Shown here piece after piece: positions 48,064 through 57,131 of a stretch of DNA of 64,000 bases; position 1 is the stretch's first letter; the number at the start of each line of letters is the position of its first letter. This stretch comes from Hydrocarboniclastica marina. GTDB taxonomy: Bacteria > Pseudomonadota > Gammaproteobacteria > Pseudomonadales > Oleiphilaceae. The notes below the pieces were generated by a model, which saw only the letters and a program-made list of their open reading frames with translations, was not told the DNA's origin and did no database searches. The stretch covers positions 1,302,001 through 1,366,000 of the forward strand of contig NZ_CP031093.1 of assembly GCF_004851605.1 (NCBI RefSeq), in the 5' to 3' direction. The translations under genes and the position numbers were made by a program.

Positions 48064-49042
48064 AGCGAAGGCAAATGCGGCGCCGGCTTTGGTCGGCCAG
48101 CAGTCAGATTCATTGCGCGAAGCGTTTGGTAAGGCTATCAGCCAGCTTGCAGAGACCGACACTGCCATCGTCGTACTTGATGCTGACGTGGCTGGCGGCA
48201 CCGGAGCGCATCACTTTCGCAAAAGGCATCCCGATCGTTTTGTTCAGTGTGGCATTGCTGAACAGAATATGGTCGGTGTTGCCGCAGGTATGGCGCATCG
48301 GGGCCTGAAGCCGTTCGTAACCACCTTTGCTGTCTTCATGATGAGAGGGCTGGAACAGATTCGTCTGTCGGTTGCTTACTCAGGCGCGAACGTGAAGCTG
48401 ATCGCCAGTCATCCAGGTCTCGATGTGGGACCCGATGGCGCATCGGCTCAGTGCCTGGAAGATCTGGCATGCATGCGGGCGATCCCAAACATGGTGGTTC
48501 TCTCACCCTGCGATGCCCATGAAGTGGCAGCTGCAACCCGCGCCCTGGCCAACTATGAGGGCCCGGCGTACATGCGGACCGGGCGCAGCCCGTGTCCTAA
48601 CGTTTTCGACGCCGAGCCAGAGTTCACCATCGGTAAGGGCCGAGTACTGCGGGAAGGCCGTGACCTGACTCTGGTTGGGTGCGGGGTCATGACCCAAAGA
48701 GCTTTAGTAGCTGCTGAACAGTTGGCAAAAGAAGGTGTATCGGCGCGGGTGGTCCATATGCCCAGTATCAAGCCGATCGACCGGGAATTACTGATCGAAT
48801 CGGCCCGTAGCACCCAGTTGGTGGTGACCTGCGAGGACCATAATATTATCGGAGGCCTTGGCAGTGCTGTGGCTGAGGTATTAAGTGAAGTGGCACTGGT
48901 GCCGGTGCGGCGAATTGGCGTCGAGGATGTCATAGGTGGCTCTGGCGAACCGGATGAACTGGCGCAACATTATGGCCTCGATGCAGTCAGCATCATCAGC
49001 AAAACACTTGCGTTTTACCGGGAGCTGAACAGCCATGATTGA
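48053..49042 (+). CDS. Transketolase-like, C-terminal subunit
   Basis: A 329-residue partner of the preceding gene. It contains the pyrimidine-binding domain with catalytic Glu in QCGIAEQNMVG, the SHPGLDVGPDGASAQ loop typical of transketolase/DXS relatives, and the C-terminal domain (LVGCGVMTQRALVAAEQL, VVTCEDHNIIGGLGSAV). The ATG at 48053 with GGAG upstream is favoured over an upstream TTG at 48038. It should form the active enzyme as an alpha/beta heteromer. Confidence 0.9.
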   Translation: MSAEAKANAAPALVGQQSDSLREAFGKAISQLAETDTAIVVLDADVAGGTGAHHFRKRHPDRFVQCGIAEQNMVGVAAGMAHRGLKPFVTTFAVFMMRGLEQIRLSVAYSGANVKLIASHPGLDVGPDGASAQCLEDLACMRAIPNMVVLSPCDAHEVAAATRALANYEGPAYMRTGRSPCPNVFDAEPEFTIGKGRVLREGRDLTLVGCGVMTQRALVAAEQLAKEGVSARVVHMPSIKPIDRELLIESARSTQLVVTCEDHNIIGGLGSAVAEVLSEVALVPVRRIGVEDVIGGSGEPDELAQHYGLDAVSIISKTLAFYRELNSHD

Positions 49043-49796
49043 TGCCGCGAACGAAGCCCGGCTGGTGCTTGTAACCGGCGCATCGGGCGGTGTCGGCGCA
49101 GAAGTGGCGCGGCACCTGGCCCAATGTGGCTATCTGGTCGGGGTTGGTTATTGTAGCCGGCGTGAACCGGCTGAAGCGGTAGTGGCTGATATCCAGGTAA
49201 GGGGCGGCAAGGCACTGGCGATCGAACTCGATTATGCCAGCCGCAGCAGTATACAGGCGGCGGTAAAGCAGCTCACCGGTCACTTTGGCAGGCCCGTGTC
49301 AGTGCTGGTGAACAACGGCGCCATTGCTCAGGAGAAACCGTTTAACACGATCACGGACGAAGACTGGAGCCGGATGATGGCAATTAACCTCCAGGGACCT
49401 TTTGCCGCCACGCAGGAAGTGCTGCCGGACATGCTAGCGCAAGGCTGGGGCCGGATTATCAATATCTCATCCATTGGTGGCCAATGGGGCGGTTTTAACC
49501 AGGTGCATTATGCCGCGTCAAAGGCGGGACTGATCAACCTGACGCGCTCACTGGCCAAAATCTATTCCGGGGATGGCGTTGTATCTACCGCAGTGGCAAT
49601 CGGTCTTGTGGCGACTGATATGTCCGCCAATGAACTGAAAACACCTGAAGGTCAGCAGAAAGTCCGCAACATTCCAACGGGGCGATTAGCCGACACCGGT
49701 GAAATTGCGGCAACGCTGGAGTTTCTCTGCTCGGACGCGGCGGCTTACCTTAGTGGCCAGACGCTGAATATGAATGGCGGCATGCATTTCAATTGA
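49035..49796 (+). CDS. Short-chain dehydrogenase/reductase
   Basis: A 253-residue FabG-like SDR. The cofactor motif GASGGVGAE starts the Rossmann fold, NNGAIAQEKPF follows, and the catalytic Ser-Tyr-Lys is visible in SSIGGQWGGFNQVHYAASK (Tyr-AAS-Lys). The final NMNGGMHFN is the family end. In the island it could reduce a keto group produced by the dehydratase or the transketolase; that role is inference. It overlaps the previous gene by eight bases. Confidence 0.92.
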   Translation: MIDAANEARLVLVTGASGGVGAEVARHLAQCGYLVGVGYCSRREPAEAVVADIQVRGGKALAIELDYASRSSIQAAVKQLTGHFGRPVSVLVNNGAIAQEKPFNTITDEDWSRMMAINLQGPFAATQEVLPDMLAQGWGRIINISSIGGQWGGFNQVHYAASKAGLINLTRSLAKIYSGDGVVSTAVAIGLVATDMSANELKTPEGQQKVRNIPTGRLADTGEIAATLEFLCSDAAAYLSGQTLNMNGGMHFN

Positions 49797-50926
49797 TTAG
49801 ATCTGGGAGTCGAGACGACACTGTGGAAAAACTTCTAGCAAGTATCGCAGCCACCAAGCACTGGCCCACTCCGGAGCAATTGTTGCGGTCATTCTCCTCG
49901 GTTGCCGTGTTTGGCACGGGGCAGGGCGGCGCATCATTGACTGAGCTATTGGCCGAGTACGGCATCGAAGTGAGTTATTATCTGGACAACGACCAGGCCA
50001 AACATGGGGGAGAATTCCACGGTAAACCTGTTATGGCGCCCGAAAAGGCCTATGAAGAACAGCCTGTTGTGTTGATCGCCAGTTTTCGGGCCAGGGACAT
50101 CGCGCAGCAACTGCATGAGCATGGAGTACGTTATTACGACTTCAGTTTCTGTACAGACTTCCGGCGATGGAAGAACCATTTTGACCCTGAGCGCTTTAGC
50201 GCTATCCCAGCTCTAGAAACTGCTGCCCGTTTTCTGAACGGCCCGGACCTCGAGGCATTTCTGGGCTGCGTTCGTTATCGCCAGACCCTTGATCCGGTCT
50301 ACCTGCAGCCGGCCACCTTTGAGCATTATTTCCACCCCAAGGTGTCCCCGACTTCCGGCGATACCTATGTGGATGGGGGGGCCTGGCAAGGAGATACGGT
50401 TGAAGTGCTGAAACACAGGCTGGGTGACTCCGTTCGGATTCACTGTTTCGAGCCAGATTCAGATAACCGTGAGATCTTGTTGAGATTGATCGATGAGCGT
50501 GACTATTCAGGCGTAACTGTCTCTCACTTTGGTTTATGGAACTGTACCGAAACCTTGAGATTCCTGAGCTCCGGTGAAGCCACCCATACAATGCAAGCGC
50601 GTGTAGATAATGGCTCTGGTGAAGGAACGGTTATCGAGATCCAAGCCCGGGATCTTGATGGCTATTGCATGGAGTTAGGGGAGCGGGTTGATTACATCAA
50701 ACTGGATGTAGAAGGCGCAGAACCTCAGGTGATTTCCGGGGCGGCCAGGATTCTGCAGGAGCAACAGCCCCGGTTGGCCATTAGTGCTTACCATGAGCCT
50801 GAGCAGCTTTGGCAGCTGCTGAAACAGATTCATGAAGTCAATCCAGCTTATCAATTCTGTTTTGCCCACCACTCGCAGAACCTGTTCGAATCGGTTATTT
50901 ATGCCTGGGTCGGGGAGGCCTCGTGA
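49793..50926 (+). CDS. FkbM-family methyltransferase with N-terminal Rossmann-like domain
   Basis: A 377-residue protein. Residues about 35-120 resemble a nucleotide-sugar Rossmann module (VAVFGTGQGGASLTELLAEYGI), and residues about 195-365 are a SAM-dependent FkbM methyltransferase (YVDGGAWQGDTVEVL, HCFEPDSDN and VDYIKLDVEGAEPQVI blocks). These enzymes O-methylate sugars and other metabolites. The TTG start overlaps the SDR stop; an in-frame GTG at 49823 is an alternative. It would add a methyl group to the glycan or its precursor. Confidence 0.85.
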   Translation: MIRSGSRDDTVEKLLASIAATKHWPTPEQLLRSFSSVAVFGTGQGGASLTELLAEYGIEVSYYLDNDQAKHGGEFHGKPVMAPEKAYEEQPVVLIASFRARDIAQQLHEHGVRYYDFSFCTDFRRWKNHFDPERFSAIPALETAARFLNGPDLEAFLGCVRYRQTLDPVYLQPATFEHYFHPKVSPTSGDTYVDGGAWQGDTVEVLKHRLGDSVRIHCFEPDSDNREILLRLIDERDYSGVTVSHFGLWNCTETLRFLSSGEATHTMQARVDNGSGEGTVIEIQARDLDGYCMELGERVDYIKLDVEGAEPQVISGAARILQEQQPRLAISAYHEPEQLWQLLKQIHEVNPAYQFCFAHHSQNLFESVIYAWVGEAS

Positions 50927-52107
50927 TCCGCCAGTGTTTTTTGTGTTCGCATGAGGTTGATCCTGTGTTTTCAGCAACCTGGGTGCTTCCGGGGCTAGCG
51001 CCCGCAGAGATCGGATTTTCGGTGTGTCCGGAATGTGGCTCGGTCTGTCAGAGTCCATCGGTGCCTTTTGAAGACATGATGACGTTCTATAGCAGCCTTG
51101 CGATTTACACTAATCCCGGGCGGCAGGAAATGCCTAGCGCAGCCAAGATCCGTGACCTTGACGAACAGATCCACTTTATTCGTCGCGGGATTGGCGCATT
51201 GCCGAAAAGCGCGCTTCAGATTGGTAGCTCCGATGGTTACACGCTGCACCGCTTCCGGGAAGCGGGCATTGATCAGGTGCTTGGTGTGGAACCAGGTAAG
51301 GCATCTGTGGAGATTGCGCAGCGGTTGTACGGTATCGATTGTATTGTTGGTAGTGCGGAGGGGTTCGAGACGGCCAGGCGATTCGGCCTGATTCTCCTGA
51401 CTCACGTGCTGGAGCACTTGTACGATCCGCAGTCGGTTCTGGAGAAGTGCAGGCAGTTACACCCTGAAGAAGGAGAAGGTTTTATCTATGTTGAAGTGCC
51501 GCTGATGGCCCGAAACTCTAGTTTGTGTCCGGGTTTCTTCTCATTTGAGCACATCAATTACTATACCCGCGAGAACCTGGTTGGGTCGTTAGTCCAGGCT
51601 GGCTATTCACCAGTGTCAGTGGTTGAGCACTACAACAGTAATTTATCCCCGGCGATCGGTGTTCTCGCTAGTACCAGACCGCAAAACCACATCAGTCCCG
51701 ATAAGGTGGACCCGGAGTGCAACCGAGCTATCTTACAAACATACAGGGAACAGGAGTTGTTGTACTGGCAGGCCTGCGTCGAGAGTATCAAGAAGGGGCT
51801 GCTTGAAGCCGATAGAGTTTACCTCTGGGGAGCCGGAATACATACGAGTCAACTCGTCGCCAATACCGATCTGCTCGAGCATACGACCGTCACGGGGCTT
51901 ACGGATACTTCGTCGATGAAGTGGGGAATTCGTCAGGGCGACTGGTGGTGTGAGTCCCCGGACAGTATTGACTGGAGACCCGGCGATGCAGTCATTATTT
52001 CTTCCTATGCCTCAGAAAAAGAAATCTACGACTCGTTGCAGTGGTTACGCGATAAAGGGGTGACAACCCTTCGTTTGCATAATGTTGACGATACTCGTGC
52101 GCACTGA
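50923..52107 (+). CDS. Zinc-binding sugar-type methyltransferase (three-domain)
   Basis: A 394-residue protein with the layout of NDP-sugar C-methyltransferases: a small N-terminal zinc knuckle with Cys at 5, 8, 35 and 38, a SAM-binding core (ALQIGSSDGYTLHRF, LLTHVLEHLYDPQSVL) and a C-terminal Rossmann-like domain (RVYLWGAGIHTSQLV, VIISSYASEKEIYDSL). Relatives usually act on keto-deoxy sugars, transferring methyl to carbon; nitrogen or oxygen transfer is possible. Start codon GTG overlaps the previous stop (GTGA). Confidence 0.85.
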   Translation: MIRQCFLCSHEVDPVFSATWVLPGLAPAEIGFSVCPECGSVCQSPSVPFEDMMTFYSSLAIYTNPGRQEMPSAAKIRDLDEQIHFIRRGIGALPKSALQIGSSDGYTLHRFREAGIDQVLGVEPGKASVEIAQRLYGIDCIVGSAEGFETARRFGLILLTHVLEHLYDPQSVLEKCRQLHPEEGEGFIYVEVPLMARNSSLCPGFFSFEHINYYTRENLVGSLVQAGYSPVSVVEHYNSNLSPAIGVLASTRPQNHISPDKVDPECNRAILQTYREQELLYWQACVESIKKGLLEADRVYLWGAGIHTSQLVANTDLLEHTTVTGLTDTSSMKWGIRQGDWWCESPDSIDWRPGDAVIISSYASEKEIYDSLQWLRDKGVTTLRLHNVDDTRAH

Positions 52108-52149
52108 TACTTCTCCTGCCTTTCCTGACCATTTGATTTGAGCTAGATC

Positions 52150-53388
52150 ATGGCCGACAGCCTAGTCAGAAAGACCTTATTGATCATAGGGGCCGGTATC
52201 GAGGGAGTCGAGGGTATCAAAGTTGCCCATGCGATGGGCCTTCGTCTTGTCGTGGCGGACGGCAACCCTCAAGCACCTGGGTTTGCCTGGGCTGATCACA
52301 CCTTGGTATTGAGTACCTACGATGCCGATGGCCTGGCGGCTGCAGCTATTCAATTACGCGATGAAGGCACAGTAATTGATGGTGTGATTGCCATGTGTGC
52401 AGATGTGCCGGTTAGCGTAGCCAAAATAAAAGAGGCGCTTGGGCTGCCCGGGCTGAGCTTGGAGTCAGCTCACTGGGTGGCAGATAAACTGCTGATGAAG
52501 CAGCGGTTGAAGGCCTGTGGCATACCTATACCGGGGTTTGCGGCGGTGAGTAGTGTTGCAGATATGCACGTGGCTTCGGCCAAGTTGGGCCTGCCGATGG
52601 TGATCAAGCCCGTAGACAGTCGTGGTGCTCGGGGTGTGCTGCTGCTGGACATGGAAGAGCAGTTTCCAGAGGCGTTCAGGTTGGCCCAGAAGGAATCCCC
52701 GACCGGTCGGGTCATGGTGGAAGAGTACCTGACTGGGCAGCAGATCAGCACAGAGACTCTGATTGACGATGGCCACTGTTTCACTCTGGGATTTTCGGAC
52801 AGAAATTATGAGTGGTTGGAGAGAACTCGTCCCTACATGATCGAGAACGGTGGCGATGCTCCCAGTGCATTAACTGAGGATGAGCAGCGGAACGTAATCG
52901 AAACCGTAGAGCGAGCGGCACTGGCATTAAATATCCATTCGGGTGTCGCAAAGGGGGACATGGTGCTGACACCCGACGGCGCAAAGGTGATCGAAATCGC
53001 AGGACGGTTGTCGGGGGGCTACTTTTCTACTACCCAGATTCCTTTGGCCACTGGCGTCAATTTCGTGGAACAGGCCATCCTTTTGGCCCTTGGATTTCAC
53101 TTGGATCCGCTTACCGTGACCCCCAAAAAATGGCGAGCGGTGGCTATTCGCTATCTGGATCTGCCTGCCGGCACAATAGCTGCTATCTCCGGTGAATCTG
53201 AAGCCCGAAACCAGCCTGGTATCGAGATGCTTTCCCTCTTTTTTCACCCCGGTGATCGTTTGCAAGCCTTGGCCAATCACACCCAGAGGGCCGGTTTTGC
53301 CATCGCCACCGGTGATAACAAAACGCAGGCTATTGCTCGAGCCCAGGGTGCACTGGCACGAATCCGAGTGAGCTATGTTGAGGAGTAG
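52150..53388 (+). CDS. ATP-grasp ligase
   Basis: A 412-residue enzyme of the ATP-grasp fold (carbamoyl-phosphate synthase/biotin carboxylase-like). The N-terminal domain carries IIGAGIEGVEGIKVAHAMGL, the ATP-binding loop is near LPMVIKPVDSRGARGVLL, and the metal-binding segment includes KVIEIAGRLSGGYFSTTQIP. Such enzymes join a carboxylate to an amine; here an amino-acid or acyl attachment to the 4-amino sugar is a reasonable guess, since no PseH-type acetyltransferase is present. It follows a 42-base gap, the only one in the island core. Confidence 0.87.
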   Translation: MADSLVRKTLLIIGAGIEGVEGIKVAHAMGLRLVVADGNPQAPGFAWADHTLVLSTYDADGLAAAAIQLRDEGTVIDGVIAMCADVPVSVAKIKEALGLPGLSLESAHWVADKLLMKQRLKACGIPIPGFAAVSSVADMHVASAKLGLPMVIKPVDSRGARGVLLLDMEEQFPEAFRLAQKESPTGRVMVEEYLTGQQISTETLIDDGHCFTLGFSDRNYEWLERTRPYMIENGGDAPSALTEDEQRNVIETVERAALALNIHSGVAKGDMVLTPDGAKVIEIAGRLSGGYFSTTQIPLATGVNFVEQAILLALGFHLDPLTVTPKKWRAVAIRYLDLPAGTIAAISGESEARNQPGIEMLSLFFHPGDRLQALANHTQRAGFAIATGDNKTQAIARAQGALARIRVSYVEE

Positions 53389-55318
53389 CCCTACCCAGTT
53401 ATACGCGATTTTTCACCTGAATCTTGCATTTTCCTCAGTTGAGATAGAGGCGCATGCCGATGTGGTAAGCCGCTGTTACTGGCCGTTGCTGAGGCAGGCC
53501 GAATCGGGAAATGTTCCCCTTGGGCTTGAGATCACACTTTATACGCTTGAATGTATTCAAAGGATCGCCCCTGATTGGATCGAAGCTTTTCGTAGTCTGC
53601 TGCAGGCCGGTCATTGTGAACTCATTGCGAGTGGTGACAGTCAGATCATCGGGCCGCTCGTGCCCGCCGAAGTAAACCGCTGGAATCTTCGACTGGGGCA
53701 GCAGGGTTATCAGAAAATTCTCGGAGTGACGCCCAGGTTGGCATTCATCAATGAGCAGGCGGTGTCACCTGGGCTATTGAACATCTACCTTGAAACGGGG
53801 TTTGAGGCTGTTGTGATTGAGTGGGACAACCCGTCATCCCACAACCCTGACTGGCAGAGGAACATGCTTCACCGCCCGTCCACTTTGGTAAGTGCAAGTG
53901 GTCAGCCCATTAAAGTTATCTGGAACAGTGCCGTTGCGTTTCAGAAGTTTCAACGTTACGCCCATAACGATATTACCCTGGAAGACTACCTGGATGGGCT
54001 GGACCGCCTGGTGGGCCAGGATTGTCAGTGCTTCCCGGTTTACGGCAGTGATGCAGAAGTTTTCGACTACCGTCCCGGGCGTTACACCGTCGAGGCAGAG
54101 CAAGGCCACGGTGAGTGGGAGCGCCTGGATAGATTGTTCCAGGCGATCTCTGGTCAGGAAAGGTACCAGTTGGTGCTTCCTTATGAGGCCCTGGCGCATT
54201 GGCGGGAAGAGCCGGTTTTGACGCTGGCAACAGCGGACTATCCCATTAGCGTAAAGAAACAAGCAAAGTACAATATTACTCGTTGGGCCCTGAGTGGGCG
54301 TAATGACCTTGTGCTGAACAGTCTCTGTTTTCAGCGATTCCAGGCGCTACAGAGTTCGTCGGTAACCACAAGTGAAGAGTGGCGTAATCTGTGTCGGTTG
54401 TGGGCCAGCGATTTCAGGACTCATCTAACCCAGCGACGCTATGATGCTTTGCGCGCTGAGCTTGGCCTGAATGTTCAGCCGCCAGTCCCGGCGTCGTATA
54501 CCGCACAGCCCGGCGTTCCCACGAACATGACGGTAAACCTCGATGAGTCTCGGCGATATCTCAGGATTGAGACTCCTGGGCTGCGCCTGGTTCTGAATAT
54601 GAAGCGAGGGATGAGTATCGTCTCGCTGGCCTTTGTCGAGCATGACTGGGAGCCGGTGATGGGAACGCATTTTCATGGTCACTTCGATCACATAGGCTTT
54701 AGTGCCGATTACTATTCGAACCACTTGGTAATGGAGCGGTTCCGGGAGCGCGACAGGGTTACCGATCTGGCTCCTGTCGATTGGGCGCTGAGTCAGGCAG
54801 ACGGGCGTATGCTCGTTAGTGCCGGGCTGGAGACTGCGCAGGGTCGACTGGTCAAACATTATTGGATCAGTGAAAACGAGATCGAGTGCGGGTTTGCTTT
54901 TGCTGGGCCGAAAAGGCCTGAAGCCTCATTGCGTCTGGGGTTTATTACGCTAATCGATTGTGGAAATCGACCGTGGTTCGCCTGTCACAACGGCGGGGAC
55001 GTTGAAGAGCGCATTGTTGTGGACAAGGATATTGATCACGGAAGACCGGTCTCCTCTATCGTGAGCGCATCAGCGGGGTTGGGTGCTACTACGGGTGAGT
55101 TTAAGTTTGGCTCGGGCTCGTGTGGATTACGTTTGACCTGGGAACCGTCAGAATGTGCGGCTCTACCGATGGTGTCGTCTCTTGAGGTTAATCGAAAGTA
55201 CTTAAACCGAATGTGGTTTTCGCTCATCGAGGCCGATGAAACCTTGAAGCCTGACGGTATTCTACCTGCGTTCCGGTATACGTTGCAGGCTTGGGTTCAA
55301 GGGAATGAAAATGTCTGA
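53375..55318 (+). CDS. Glycoside hydrolase family 57-like protein
   Basis: A 647-residue cytoplasmic protein. Residues 1-about 330 have GH57-type blocks: HLNLAFS near the N-terminus, HCELIASGDSQIIGPLVP, the putative nucleophile Glu at 127 in AFINEQAVSPG, and a putative acid Asp at 226 in YGSDAEVFDYR. A long beta-rich C-terminal half follows (TNMTVNLDESRRYLRIET and later), as in GH57 alpha-amylase/branching enzymes. GH57 proteins act on alpha-glucans; in a flagellar sugar operon another glycan or a processing role is possible. The ATG lies 14 bases inside the ATP-grasp gene. Confidence 0.75.
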   Translation: MLRSSPTQLYAIFHLNLAFSSVEIEAHADVVSRCYWPLLRQAESGNVPLGLEITLYTLECIQRIAPDWIEAFRSLLQAGHCELIASGDSQIIGPLVPAEVNRWNLRLGQQGYQKILGVTPRLAFINEQAVSPGLLNIYLETGFEAVVIEWDNPSSHNPDWQRNMLHRPSTLVSASGQPIKVIWNSAVAFQKFQRYAHNDITLEDYLDGLDRLVGQDCQCFPVYGSDAEVFDYRPGRYTVEAEQGHGEWERLDRLFQAISGQERYQLVLPYEALAHWREEPVLTLATADYPISVKKQAKYNITRWALSGRNDLVLNSLCFQRFQALQSSSVTTSEEWRNLCRLWASDFRTHLTQRRYDALRAELGLNVQPPVPASYTAQPGVPTNMTVNLDESRRYLRIETPGLRLVLNMKRGMSIVSLAFVEHDWEPVMGTHFHGHFDHIGFSADYYSNHLVMERFRERDRVTDLAPVDWALSQADGRMLVSAGLETAQGRLVKHYWISENEIECGFAFAGPKRPEASLRLGFITLIDCGNRPWFACHNGGDVEERIVVDKDIDHGRPVSSIVSASAGLGATTGEFKFGSGSCGLRLTWEPSECAALPMVSSLEVNRKYLNRMWFSLIEADETLKPDGILPAFRYTLQAWVQGNENV

Positions 55319-57056
55319 GGTGCGGCGGACTGACAGTTTGATCGTGGTTGGAGCTCGGCTAAATTCCAGTCGGCTACCGCGGAAACACTTGCTTGACCTG
55401 GCAGGTGTCCCAATGATTGTTCGAATATTCGAGCGATTGGCTGCGACCGGTGTTCCGGCTGTGCTAGCAACCACATCTGACGACTACAACCAGGAACTGG
55501 TGCGACTGGGCGATGAATCGGGTTTTGCCGTTGTCACCTACGATGGTGGCGTCGATAACGTAGTAGGTCGTGTGGATGCGGTTGTTCGAAATTATCAGCC
55601 CAGCAGAGTCGTTTATGTATGCGGTGACTGTCCTTTGGTCAGCCAGGGTTACATTCGGTTAGCCTTGCAGGCCCTTCACGATAATCCGGACTGGGAGCAG
55701 GTTGTGCCGGAGCCCGGGCGCTTGGGTGAAACAGTGATTCATGAGGGGATCTTATGCCTGAGCAGAGCCGGCTGGGATGAACTGGTAGCCCGCAGTCAAT
55801 CCAGCCTGGAGCAGGAGCACGTTGGCCTGGCACTAACGAAGGGATCGCCCCTGAAGCAGGGCATGGTTCGGGATGCTGATGAATTCTATGGTCCCGGCTT
55901 TCGCATGTCGGTGGATACTGCTGCCGACTGGCGCTTTATGGATCAGCTTTACTGCCAGTGGTATGCGAGCCATGAAGGGCCAGTGTCTCTGGAGTGGGTG
56001 GTCGAAAAGGTGCGGAGCACAGGCACCGGACGTATCAACAGCCACGTCATGCAAAAGTCGGGCTACCGCAAGTACGGTAGCGTCCTTTTCGTGACTGAGG
56101 CCGGTCCCACTAAAGGATTAGGGCAACTGGTAAGGTCAGTTCGTCTGGCAGAGCGGCTTTGCGAGTTGGCTGGATTTGGCGTTACGCTCTGGGTTGTTGG
56201 TACGCCCCAATCCCTGGGTTGTTTGCGAACGGTTAATCACGAGTGGGTTGATTCGGAAGCGGATCTTCTAAACCGCTTGACGGCTGATAGCCTTCCCGCA
56301 CTGGTTGTAGTGGACCTTTTCCCTGATCGAATGGAGCACCCCGAGAAGCTGCTAGACGTATTGGGTGAACTGGTTGCGCAGGGGAAAAGAGTCGTTGGTC
56401 TGGATCGCCTATGGCCCTGGCATCGAGCGTTGTCAAAGATAGTGGTGCCGTGTTTGGTGTATCGCGGAGAACAAGCCCAGAATATTCTCTCTGGACCAGG
56501 CTATGCACTGGCTCCGATATGGTCGCCGGTGACCGAGTTGCCGGTCACCGATAGGCCACTACTTACAGTGATGACGGGAAGCAGTGATGCCATTGGCTAT
56601 GGTGGTGAACTGCCGCAGCTCCTGGACCGGATCTTACCCGAAAATACTATGGTGCAATGGCTCCAAGGGCCCTATGCCAAACCTCCGAGACTGCCATCAA
56701 AATGCCGATTGAAATGGTCGATACTGGAAGCTCAGGACGACATTGCGTCGGTTGCGTTGACCTCTACCGTCGTGTTGTCTGTTTATGGTAATACTGTGCT
56801 GGAATTGCTGGCTAACCGTATTCCTGTAGCAATATTGCCCGCCCCTGGCCTGATCGAAGAGGTGGAATGGCAGACAATCCGCCAGCAAGATGCTCTCTTC
56901 TGTGTCGATCCTACGGAGGATGGACTAAAGCTTTTGTCTCATTTACTCCTTTCCGATCATGCTAGAAAAAAGCTGTTAGCTCGGACGGACGGATTAGGTG
57001 CCGCTGGAGGGTTGCAGCGTGCGGCAGCGTGTATCCTGGCAACACTGGATCAATAA
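55305..57056 (+). CDS. Fusion of cytidylyltransferase (SpsF/KdsB-type) and PseG-like glycosyl hydrolase module
   Basis: A 583-residue two-domain protein. Residues about 10-240 are a sugar nucleotide transferase of the SpsF/KDO-cytidylyltransferase type (VGARLNSSRLPRKHLLDLAG, VYVCGDCPLVSQ, FRMSVDTAADWRF), probably making the CMP-activated sugar. Residues about 258-575 resemble PseG/GT-B enzymes, which release UDP from the amino sugar before PEP condensation (GPTKGLGQLVRSVRLAERL; TVVLSVYGNTVLELLANRIPV). PseG has a catalytic His in the GxGH loop; here residue 274 is Gln, so the activity may differ or be lost. ATG at 55305 or 55311, both within the previous gene. Confidence 0.82.
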   Translation: MKMSEVRRTDSLIVVGARLNSSRLPRKHLLDLAGVPMIVRIFERLAATGVPAVLATTSDDYNQELVRLGDESGFAVVTYDGGVDNVVGRVDAVVRNYQPSRVVYVCGDCPLVSQGYIRLALQALHDNPDWEQVVPEPGRLGETVIHEGILCLSRAGWDELVARSQSSLEQEHVGLALTKGSPLKQGMVRDADEFYGPGFRMSVDTAADWRFMDQLYCQWYASHEGPVSLEWVVEKVRSTGTGRINSHVMQKSGYRKYGSVLFVTEAGPTKGLGQLVRSVRLAERLCELAGFGVTLWVVGTPQSLGCLRTVNHEWVDSEADLLNRLTADSLPALVVVDLFPDRMEHPEKLLDVLGELVAQGKRVVGLDRLWPWHRALSKIVVPCLVYRGEQAQNILSGPGYALAPIWSPVTELPVTDRPLLTVMTGSSDAIGYGGELPQLLDRILPENTMVQWLQGPYAKPPRLPSKCRLKWSILEAQDDIASVALTSTVVLSVYGNTVLELLANRIPVAILPAPGLIEEVEWQTIRQQDALFCVDPTEDGLKLLSHLLLSDHARKKLLARTDGLGAAGGLQRAAACILATLDQ

Positions 57057-57131
57057 ACTCTCTAAATCATCGCTGGCGTCATGGAGCCACATTTCCGGGC
57101 CGGATGGCACCCTTTTCATAGAGACTAGCTT

